From Triglochin maritima (taxonomy: Eukaryota; Streptophyta; Magnoliopsida; Alismatales; Juncaginaceae): a DNA stretch of 64,000 nucleotides. Below the pieces are notes generated by a model. The model had not been told where the DNA came from, made no database searches, and was given only the letters and a program-made list of their open reading frames with translations. The translations under genes and the position numbers were made by a program. This document shows positions 32,669 to 42,639 of this stretch, one piece after another; within the stretch, counting starts at the first letter, position 1; every line of letters starts with the position of its first letter. The DNA lies in NCBI GenBank assembly GCA_963682175.1, contig OY821786.1:34837501-34901500 (forward strand). Reading direction: 5' to 3'.

Positions 32669-32880
32669 TTGCGTCCCGACACACGTTTGGAGATCACTTG
32701 GAGGGCGTCCGAGCCGCGAAATTTCGAGTACTTCATGTGTATTCCCTTGACCTCCTTAACGCCCGCTTGGGCCAAAGCCACAAAACCCATAACCAACATG
32801 ACCGTCGGAAATATCGACGACGACAGAGGGAAGAGCGAAGGTGAGAGTTTTGTCGGTGGAGAAAAGAAGAGTTGAAGTAG
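32669..32880 (-). pseudogene. Truncated duplicate of the steroid-reductase exon 1
   Basis: Minus-strand reading SSSIFPTVMLVMGFVALAQA, then GVKEVKGIHMKYSKF and LQVISKRVSGR, closely matches exon 1 of the intact gene at 29475-29149. Nucleotide identity over about 32670-32822 is roughly 90% by eye. Homology stops at GR, where the real exon continues with NGML; here a stop follows three codons later. The remaining exon 1 and all of exon 2 are missing. It is a non-functional gene fragment 3.4 kb from its source. Confidence 0.85.
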
Positions 32881-33310
32881 AAGAAAAGAGTTTTGAGAGT
32901 AGAGATCTATAGGATTTCGTGTCATTATGTATGTGTATATTTTAATTTTTTTAATATAAACATACATGATCGATTTCATATTTTCATTTATTTTACGTAC
33001 ATGTATATGTTTATTCTAATACCATGCATTCCTACACATATTAAAATAAACAAAAGAGAAAGGATCATACCCAAAAATTCTCTAAAACATTTCAGAAGAT
33101 CCAGTGTTCCGTTGTCCATCGAATCGTCCACTGATTCACATCCTAGTGTTCACAAAACTCTAAACAAGATTAGAAAGAAAAAACTTGCCAATAAATCTCT
33201 AATTAAGCTTAGAATGTAGCTAATAACCCCTCTAAAAGCTCCTAAGATTTTAATGTCCAAAAGTTAAACTATTAAGAGAATTTTCGTGGTAATTAAGGGA
33301 GAGAAAAATT
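32881..33310. other. AT-rich region next to the minus-strand LTR
   Basis: No gene is visible. The segment may be the leader/U5 side of the LTR whose promoter lies at 33349-33356, but I could not define the boundary. Confidence 0.3.
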
Positions 33311-33972
33311 TGCATTAATTCTTATGAAACAAGTAGGGTGAGAGGACATATTTATAGCCTCCCAAATCACCCACATCAAGAACTATTCTCTATCAATGAT
33401 CTCTTGTTTTTTCTTTCCTACAATTAATCATAATTTGTCACATAATCATCATAAAAAACGTTTGATCAAATCTGGAATTAATCCAACCTACGATCTAATT
33501 ATTCTCTTAATAATTCAGGCAAAAATTGTGTTGTTCGTTTAACCGAGATTTCCACTTGGTTGACCGAACCATTCAGTTTTACGCAAGTTCGGATGACAGT
33601 GAGCTAGACGGTTGACCAGATATTCATGAGAAAAATTCTCTGGAAAATTTCGGTCGATCCTCGTCTCGCTCCGGTCGACCGTTGACTCACCAAAATTTCT
33701 CCTGGTAAATCTCATCGGACAACCGTGTCACTTTCGGTCTACCGAAAATATCCGAAGACAGCTCCTGGATATTTCCCTTCGGTTGGCCGTTTACGCTCGG
33801 GGTTGACCGATCCCAATTATCCAGGCACTCCAGACAATTTCGGTGAACCAATTGTGTTATCCGTTTCCTGATCGGTTGACCGTTCCTAAGAAACTCGGTC
33901 GACCGAACCCAAAACGGTTTACCGTGTTGACCCTGGTTTTGCCTTTGTCAAATTGTGGATTTATATCCAACA
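33311..33972 (-). mobile_element. LTR-like element of the TGTTGG type (left boundary uncertain)
   Basis: On the minus strand it starts TGTTGGATATAAATCC at 33972. A palindrome-rich zone (33530-33910; perfect CGGTCGACCG at 33672 and 33895) precedes a TATA box (33349-33356, TATAAATA on the minus strand). This is the same order as in the solo LTR at 14059-15535. AAATT flanks both 33311 and 33972, a possible 5-bp duplication, but that boundary leaves only ~40 bp after the TATA box and AAATT is common in AT-rich DNA. The element may extend further left. Confidence 0.5.
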
Positions 33973-35069
33973 AAATTTGATATTTAGGGGTTTTTAGCAA
34001 ACTCATATATTATGTAATATATTATCCTATGTAATATTAAATTATTACACCCCATAATATATATACATCATATGAATTTATCCATGATTCTATTTATGTC
34101 AATTTTCGTGACATATTGATTCACCACATGTATCCCTTTTCACATGAAACCCGACACATCATATGAACTCACAAATCAAGCTTCTTGTGTTCCCAGTTTT
34201 GTGGTGTGACTTATATGAGGATCTAAGCCAAATTGGCAGCGATATTAAACACTTAATAACTCAAACTATAAGCGGTATCTAGCTAGATACACATTATAGT
34301 TACCCAATTAACATAGATGTCATGTTCCACTCGAACTAAACACGATCTATTTAGTGATGTAAGTGCACCACTTGTGTCCGTCTATTGCCTCATAATATTA
34401 AGAATATATACAAAGTAGAAATATGTCACCTTTGTATTATATTCATTTCTTGATCTTTTAAGCTAATTATAACTATGTAACTTAACTCAAGCTACATTGT
34501 GCACATTATAATTTTACTTTATCAAGGAGCCCACTAATATCATCACTCAATTAAGAGGGACAATGATAATCTTTTGATTAGTTATCTTTTCCAGCACAAG
34601 TCATGTTCAACAAACCATTGCCTTTATCACTATACTCATTAATAATTTTTTACAATAATCAAATCAAGCATTTTTTGAGTGAAAAAAATATAAGTCTTAT
34701 ATCTTAGGATCCAAGACATAGTAAAAAAAATCAATGACACGAAACACAATTCCATAATGTTTTACTTGTTAGGTATATTCAATATATAAAAGTAATATAT
34801 ACTCGTGTCGTCAATTATTTGTAGAGCTACAACAATCGATGACCAACACGACAATCTCATCTCTGTAATTAATGTTCTATGTTAATTACCATGATTGTGA
34901 ATATCTTTTGATTTATATTAACCATTATCTTTTAGAGCTATACGGTTAAGGACCAAGCGTCTCTTCCTTAACACTTCCAAAAGATGAATACGATAATCAA
35001 GGAACAAAGTGTTTGCACATCCAAATCATAATAATTGACAAATAAAGTAAAACTTTTAGAACACATTCC
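33973..35069. other. AT-rich, unclassified repeat-like region
   Basis: About 1.1 kb with stop codons in every frame and no recognisable domain. It lies between two LTR remnants and may be non-coding retrotransposon interior; I see no proof. Confidence 0.3.
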
Positions 35070-36850
35070 TTTCAAGATCAAGTGAAGTGGGAAGAGTGAA
35101 GCTTTCAGTAAGAAGAAGAGAAAGTGAGGAAGGCGGAAGGAGATTCGGTTTTCGTCGGAGTCGAGATCGTCGTTTCGCCGGAGAAAGCTCGTTGACGTGG
35201 AATCAATCGTCGTTGTTCTTCTGAAGCTTTTTCAAGCTTCCAAGATATGTCAAGCCTTGCTTTTACGCCCACCTAAGCTTGTGTGAGTGTTTTAGTGTTC
35301 TACAGTAGGCCAAAAAGCTCGTCGGAGTTAGTGCAGCAGAGTTTCTGCTCTGTTTCGGTCGACCGGTGCTCGATTCGGTCGACGTGTCGTAGTGTAATTT
35401 TGGGCGTTATCTCTCGCACTGGTCGAACGATACCTTGGGTGGTCGACCGGTTATACATTTTGAGCGAGAAGATGAAGACACTGAGTATTTTCGATCGACC
35501 AGGACCCCTTTGCCGTTCGACCGAATGCACTGTTGTAGGTCGGTTGGGGGCGTTGACCATCCAAACGGTCGACCGCCCGTTGACCCGTTCGACCGATCGT
35601 ACATGTTTTAAATCAGTTGGGGGTGTAGACTTCAAAACGGTCGACCGCCCTGAGATTTCATTCGACCGATGACTTAAGTAAGGTTTGATCGATTCATATT
35701 TCGGTCGACCAGTGATGACTTAGAGGAATGTTGAAGTCCCTATTGTTTTTCGGTCTACCAGAAGCCCATTGTCGTTTGACCGTTGGGGATATGATATTTA
35801 ATATTATTTTGTGGTTCGAACCAATTACCGCTATTAATGACCAACCGTTCGACCGTATGACCTTCTTCGGTCGACCGTTGGAGAACTGAAATTGTATGTT
35901 TATTTTATGAACGCGTTAGTGCGTGGATTTCTTTTACGGATGATGCCCTCATGATATGACATGTGCATTGAGACCTAAGTAGTAGACTTATGAGACCATA
36001 TTCCCCTTTGCATGAACTATATGATATGACTCTACGGAGCAAGATGAATGTTGGCCTGTGTGGGGGTGGCGACAGAGATGACCTTAGCCTTTGTGACAAA
36101 GGAGATGACCTTAGCCTGTGTGGTGACGGAGATGACTGTTAGCCCTTGTGCAACAGAGTTCTGTGCCTTAGCCTTTCTGGCGACGGAGATGACCGATCGA
36201 TGTTGTTCCGGCGGATTGATCGTCCAGCTGTGGCACGGCTGGCGAGTATGATGTCTCAAAAGTGCGTGCGACCTTCACCGAACCCATATGACTACTGTAG
36301 CTGCGAGTGGGGGTGTGTCGCGTACTTTCCGTATGACCGCATGTGCCTGCAGTGAGTATCTACGGATGTCCAAAACAAGACTTATGACTAATGAACCCCG
36401 GTTAGGGAAATGATTGTTGTGATTTATGACCTGATGACCCGTTTGGGGAATGACCAATTATGTTTATGTTTTGCATGATACTAGTATGATAGATCATGTT
36501 TCACATTGCATGTAGGTCGACTTGGCATACTGGGTTTCCTTATGGAAACTCACGACATTGTTGTTATGTTTTTATTTCATGATCCCTTTGGAAGCTGGTA
36601 GGGTGGTGACAGAGGACGAATACATTTAAGAGTCGGGTCATCGTGTCTATTTTGAGGTTATTATGACTACTTGTATATCTGTATATTGTATTTTGATGTA
36701 GTCATACTTTTGACAACTCTTGTATACGGTGCACCTTATGTATATTGTATGTGTATTTCGAGTAACGTTTCTTGTGTTTGATGTTGATGTCATTTGATTA
36801 TCTCTTTATTAAAAGTTTAAATTTTCTGTTATTTCGAGAACGTTAGGTTC
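35070..36850 (+). mobile_element. Gypsy-type LTR remnant (5' end missing)
   Basis: Follows the order of the LTR at 19023-20874: purine-rich GAAGAAGAGAAAG leader, palindrome zone (perfect CGGTCGACCG at 35356, 35566, 35638 and 35868), GCCTGTGTGG-type repeats (about 36050-36200), then GTATACGG, TTAAAAGTTTAAATTTTCTG and a final GAGAACGTTA. The TGT… start is not visible and the terminal CA is lost (GTTAGG). Confidence 0.65.
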
Positions 36851-37336
36851 CTGACTTGCTGGACTTCACATTGGGATTGAATTTTGTGAACTTGTGTTAG
36901 TATGTATTCTGGCATCATTTAAATCTTTGTGTTGTGATTTGAATACTCTAATATGAGCATGTGCATTTGATCATGCGATCGGGAAGTTTTTACCAAAATT
37001 CGTAAAAGTTCTACATACAAAATGTAAGTCGTAAAGATGTTCTACAATAATTTATGCACAAAGATCATATAGAATAACTAAATGAAATAATTACTTCTTA
37101 TCATGTAACTTCTCCGTATGTCCAACAATCTTATGTGAATAGGTCTACAAGCTAAAAACATGCTCTGGTTGATAATATGGATTGAGTTATGGAGTTTGTC
37201 TTGTTCCTTTTAAGGGTTTTCAGACAACCACATACGGTGAGAATACCACATCATAATCTTAATTGTTACAGCAGCAGTTATGTTATATAAGTTGTACATA
37301 CATAATGTTTTTCTTCAAGGGTTGGATCATTCAAAG
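36851..37336. other. AT-rich spacer without a gene
   Basis: Nothing recognisable between the LTR remnant and the hAT MITE. Confidence 0.4.
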
Positions 37337-37586
37337 TAGGAGTGTAATCGATCTCTAAACGAGCGATCCGAGCCTGCTCAAGATCGGCTCGTTAAGGGTT
37401 TCAAGCGGAAAATTCTGCTCGTGCTTGGTTCGGCTCGCGAGCGGCTCACGAGCGGCCCATTGAGCGAACACCGAGCGAGCGGAGTTTGCTCGTGCTCGAA
37501 TCGTTACTAATCGATCCGAATAACTTCGAGCAAAATCGAGCGAACATCGAGCGATCTATCGATCCGAGCAGAACTTGACGGCCCTA
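37337..37586. mobile_element. hAT-type MITE with CGATCCGAGC-rich interior
   Basis: Starts TAGGAGTGTAATCG and ends GACGGCCCTA, so the termini are short inverted repeats. Perfect 8-bp target duplication ATTCAAAG at 37329-37336 and 37587-37594. The interior is a degenerate array of GCTCG/CGAGC words. Size and design match the elements at 13-263 and 5738-5982, although the interior words differ. Confidence 0.85.
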
Positions 37587-37799
37587 ATTCAAAGTAAGTT
37601 TTGCATCATTCAATATTAGACATTTATTTACCGTACTTACTAAATCTCTGAGCCTGTTCTTGTACATATATTAATAATTAAAATTAAACTTACAATTATA
37701 CAAAAAATAATAAAACAATATTCTGGGAAAAGATAACTGGTTTAGTAAATAAAATAAGACTAATTTGTTATAATTAATATTGTTAAAAAAAGGGGTGGC

Positions 37800-38090
37800 G
37801 GTAGGAATAGGCGAACTTTCACAACACAATCACACAAAACTCCACTTCTTATCTAATCTACGCCGCCCTCTTTTCTGCTCACCGCCGGTGACCTTAGCTT
37901 CTGCTGCTTCCTCGAATCCGCTCACCGCCGGTGACCATAGCCCCCATTCTTCCCCCGGATCCGATCACCTCCGGTGAGATTACGCCCTTCGTGCTCACCC
38001 TTCCTCCTCCGCCCGAATTAGGGTTTTCCGCCCCCAAATCCTCCCGTTGACCCCGATTTCTACTCCGGTGAGTCGGATTGACGCCTCCTG
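37800..38090 (+). promoter_or_regulatory. Probable 5' UTR exon of the FAR1/FRS gene
   Basis: C-rich leader-like sequence with two copies of CTCACCGCCGGTGACC (about 37878-37895 and 37919-37936), ending near CTGGAG|GTTTATATGG. A long intron would then run to TTTCAG at 39312, ten bases before the coding start. Inferred from composition and splice-like sites only. Confidence 0.45.
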
Positions 38091-38228
38091 GAGGTTTATA
38101 TGGTCTTTTTGGGAGGTGTTTTGGTGTAAAAATTCGATCTTGGGAGATTTTCTCCTGGAGTTGTGGTGGATTTGGGGTTGTTGGGGTTTGGTGGTGGTTT
38201 CGGGTTAGGGGGTATGATCTGAAGATGT

Positions 38229-39010
38229 GATTTTTGTAGTTGGGTTGTTGTTACTTTGGGTTGTATGTGTTGATTGGTTTATGAATTTAGTTGCTGATCA
38301 GTGGATTTGCTGTAAAAAATGATTTTTAGAGTTGGCTTGTTGTTATTTTGGATTGTATGTGTTGATTGGTTTGTTGGATTTAGTTGCCGATCAGAGAATT
38401 TGCTTTAGAAATGTGATTTTTAGACTTAGGTTGTTGTTATTTAATTTTAATAAGTATTGATTGGTTCATGATTTTAGTTGTTGATCAGTAGATTACTATA
38501 AAAATGTGATTTTTAGAGTTGCGTTGTTGTTATTTTGGTCTGGTAAGTGTTGATCGGTTCATGATTTTAGTTAATGGTCAGTGAATTTACTTTAACAATG
38601 TGACTTTTAGTGTTGGGTTGCTGTTATTTATTCTGTCAAGTGTTGATTGGTTTGTAAATTTATTGCTGATCAGTGATTTTGCTTTAGAAATGTGTTTTTT
38701 AGATCTGGGTTGTTATTTTAGTTTGGTAAGTGTTGATTGGTTCATGATTTTAATTATTGTTAGTACTTTTTTTGTTTTGAAAATGTGAGTTCTAGACTTG
38801 GATTGTGATTAATTTAGTTTGACAAGTGTTGATTAGTTTGTGATTGCTGGGTAGTGGATTGCTCTAAAAATGTGACTTTCAAGCTCGTGTCAAGGTTAGA
38901 TAAGTTTGATGAGTGTTGATTAGTTCGTGATTTTAGTTGTTAGTGGATTTGTTTGAAAAATATGATTTTTAGGCTTGGGTGGAGGTTGATTTAGGTGCAT
39001 AAATGTGGTT
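38229..39010 (+). repeat. ~93-bp tandem repeat in the 5' intron of the FRS gene
   Basis: About nine degenerate copies start near 38229, 38320, 38414, 38508, 38602, 38694, 38787, 38873 and 38963. Each runs 'gatttttagagttgggttgt…', then 'aagtgttgattggttcatga' and 'gatcagtggatttgctttaa'. Period 86-94 bp. Copies become less similar toward the 3' side. Confidence 0.85.
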
Positions 39011-39321
39011 CATTAATATTTTTACTACTTACTAGTCTGCGGGTTAGCTCCAAAATTGTGATTTTTTTAAACTTGGGTCGTAGTTATTTTAGTTTACTGA
39101 TTCATGCTTTATAGTGCTTAGTTAAGTGACTCTCGGAATTTGATCTTGGGACTTAGGTTGTGCTTATTTTTTGTCACAATTTATCTTTACCGAAGTATGT
39201 TGATTTGCAAGTGAACTAATTTTAGTGCAAGCGGTTCTTTATGTCTGCAAATATTTCAATTTTGTCTGTGATTTTAGTTGATTAAAGTACTTGTTGTGAT
39301 TTTGTGTTTCAGGCTAATTGA

Positions 39322-42300
39322 ATGTATGCGAATTCTAGTTTTCTGAAACTAATGGAGAGTTCCAGAGGTGAAAGTGTTGATTTAATAGAAGACTATGTAG
39401 AATGCCTCATGTCGATGGACAACAATACACATACTCAGCATAGTGAGGATGGCTCTGCCCACATGGTTGAAGGAGATGCAAGGATGGCACCTCAAGTACC
39501 CTTAAGAATTCCTGCTGAGATGGTTATGCAGAATGTTGGCAAGGACATTGGTTTAGTAGGTTGTGGGGAGGTGAAGCTCGAACCAGTACTTGGAATGGAA
39601 TTTGAGTCTGACGAGGCCGCAAAGAACTTCTACAATGAGTATGCTAGGCGACTGGGGTTTCCATTTCGTGTAGGGCGGTCACGGCGCTCAAAGGGTGTTC
39701 AAGAAGTTCTTATAATGAAGAGGTTTGTGTGTTCGAAAGAGGGTATATATCGGAAGAAGGTATCCGGAGAAGGTGTAAGAAAACGTGAAAGAATATCTAT
39801 GAGAGAAGGCTGCAAAGCATTCATGGAAGTAATTCGAGATAAAGATCGTTGGGTGATATCAAAACTTGAGACTGCTCATACTCATGTTCTTGGGACTTGC
39901 AGCAGGGCCGGATACCTTCGCGCAAGAGGCTTTATTGATACCTCAGAGAAGGCAACAATTGTGGCATCTGATGCTACCACTCTGCTTCGTCAGAATGCTT
40001 TTGGTGAAGGGGGTGATGCCCAGGGTCTGTTAGATTATTTCAAGAAGATGCAGGCAGAGAATCCAGCATTTTTTTACGCCATACAAGTCGACAATAATAG
40101 TTGTGTGACAAATGCATTTTGGGCAGATGCTAAAGCCAGAGTTGGATACAATTACTTTGGAGAAGCCGTTACCTTTGATACAACGTATAAGAAGAATAAG
40201 TACATGATGCCATTTGTTACCTTCTCGGGAGTGAACCATCACCTTCAGCCTGTTATTTTCGGATGTGCATTGCTCATAGATGAAACCGAGTTTTCATTTG
40301 TGTGGTTGTTTGAAACATGGCTTGCGGCGATGGGAGGACGCCCGCCAGTCTCGTTGACAAGTGACCAGAATAGAGCCATGGCTGCTGCTATTGCAAAGGT
40401 ATTTCCAACCACGCACCATCGTTTCTGCAAGTGGCTTATTTTAAGCAGAACTAAGCAGAAACTTGCCCATGCGTATGCAGCTCATCCAACTCTCAGAGAA
40501 GAGCTAGAAAAATGTGTGATTGAGTCTGAAACTGTCAGGTCATTTGAGACAACATGGGTTTCAATCGTAGATAAGTATGATTTGCGGAAAAATACATGGT
40601 TACAAGCATTGTTTAACATCCGCCAGAGATGGATTCCCTTGTATTTAAAGGATACATTTTTTGCAGAACTCTCCCCAACTCAAAAATTAGAAACCGTAAA
40701 CGACCTTTACAAGAAATACTTCAACACAAAAACTTCTCTAAAGGTGTTCCTCACACAGTTTGAGCTAGCGATGGCTGGACGATATGAGAAAGAAGTGCAA
40801 GCTGACAACGAGACATGGTGCAGAAAACCAACTCTCAAAACTGCCTCTCCCATAGAAAGGCAAGCTGCTGATATTTATACAAGTGCAACGTTTGAGAAGT
40901 TTCAAGAAGAGTTTGTTGAATCTTTAGGTTACAATGCATATAAAATCAAAGATGGCACGATTTGCAAGTACAATGTTGTGAAGGATGAGGATACTCTTGA
41001 TGCATATGTCGTCACTCTTAATGGATCTAAAAGGGCAGCTCACTGTAGCTGCGGCAAGTTTGAGTTTGCAGGCATTATTTGTAGACATGTTTTGGGAGTT
41101 TTTTTGATGGTCGATGTCCGTATACTTCCAGAAGAATACTTCTTACGGCGGTGGACAAGGAATGCCAAGAGTGGTATCTTACTAGACGAGCGAACTGTTG
41201 ACATGCAGAATAGTTCCTTGGAATCAATCACCGCACGGTATAATGATCTTTGTCGAGATGCCATTAAGTTGTCTGACAAAAGTTCGTGCTCTCCTGATAT
41301 TTACAAGATCGCGAAGGACGGTCTGCAGAAGATCTTTTCTGAAATTGTTGCGGCCGAAAAAAGTGCTGCGACATGTGTACAACATGATGCCATCAATATT
41401 AATGAGGAAGTGGTGGTCGACGATGCAACACGTGAGCACTCACTACACATGCCTCAAAGGAAGGTTCAGGTACTTAAATTGCTATTATTTTCCAGCTTCT
41501 TACTTCCAAGTACATTTGCACTTCTCATTGTTTGTCTTTTAAGTCACTCTATGATATCTTTTTTTTTTAAATTTTGGAAGTTCTTCGTCTTTTTAACGTC
41601 AAATGTTTTCAGTATACAATTTTCAGCATGAGCAACATTTCCTTATTACATCTAAATGGAAGCTGTTGTATAAAAATGTCTTGTCGGCTGAGTCGTTTAC
41701 ATGTATCTATGAAAAAGGAAAAAAGAAAAAAAGTTGATGTGGAAGCTAGCTTTAGTGATCTGGAGTTTCCTTTGGACCATTTAATTTATTTTCCCCCGCA
41801 AAAGTTGGGTTCTTTTCTTTATAATAAAGCCATGAGCCCATGAGCCTATCAATATCAAAATGTAGCTAAATGTCATATTGGCTATCATAAGTTGTTCACT
41901 TTCTTGACTTGGGACATTTTTGAATTCTTATCGTGACCTAATCTTTATCGAACAGTTGATTCATTATCTTTGATGGAGTAATATTGAAATGACCACAAGA
42001 AATGGTTGGAGAGTAGCCGACTATAGCATAAATGCACCAAGTTTTGAAAGTTGATATCATCATGAGAATTGCTTTTTCTCCCAAAATAGAGAGTCAAAAG
42101 CATTATTCCTAGAACTATTATTAATTGGTAGCCTCTTTAGGTTGGGAAGGATTAATATGTCCGTCGGCATGTGTCTATTTTTTTCTTCTTAATCAGCATT
42201 TTATTGCAAAACATCAAGGCTTTATTCTTATGACACTGATCTTCTTACATTCTTTAGATGTCATTTGAGCAAACTTTCACCAACGTACATATAATGAATT

Positions 42301-42579
42301 TAGTCAAAGTGACGTTTGTAGTAAATTAGACTTGCAGCCGCCAAAGATGGTGGTTGGTTTAAAAGTAAGTTTATAAAATAACTAAATTTCTCAGTTCTTC
42401 AGAGCGCTTAAATTCTTCGAAGGAACAATAAAAATCACATCTAAATCTTTGCCTTATTTGATTAAATGTGAACATATCTCAGTAAATGTCTTCAAATCTA
42501 ATTTTCCTTTTGGTCGTCTACATTTCAGGTACCGAATCTGTTGGGTCAATTCCTCAGCTCAAATTGGCCACAAGTGTGA
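39322..42579 (+). CDS. FAR1-related sequence (FRS) family transcription factor
   Basis: The main exon, 39322-41469 (716 codons), holds all domains. A FAR1 DNA-binding domain lies at about 90-185 (FESDEAAKNFYNEYARRLGF, RFVCSKEG). A MULE transposase-derived domain lies at about 285-380 (VTFDTTYKKNKYMMPFVTF, SLTSDQNRAM, HHRFCKW). A SWIM zinc finger has C575, C577, C587 and H589 (CSCGKFEFAGIICRH). FAR1/FHY3 proteins are domesticated Mutator-like transposases that act as nuclear transcription factors, best known in phytochrome A signalling. Splicing CAG|GTAC (41470) to TTTCAG (42528) adds 16 residues to a stop at 42577-42579, for 732 residues in all. This last exon is uncertain: another frame there stays open to 42635, and without splicing the frame runs to 41631. 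The subgroup number is not assigned. Confidence 0.85.
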
Positions 42580-42639
42580 GGCAGCAAATGTTCCTAGATG
42601 GGTCGTACGTCTACCATTCTCTACCTTCTGTATGATAAT

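Noticed and set aside
33311..33315. Firm left boundary for the minus-strand TGTTGG-type LTR from matching AAATT flanks
   Set aside because: AAATT is frequent in AT-rich DNA and would leave almost no R-U5 after the TATA box, so the boundary is given only as uncertain.
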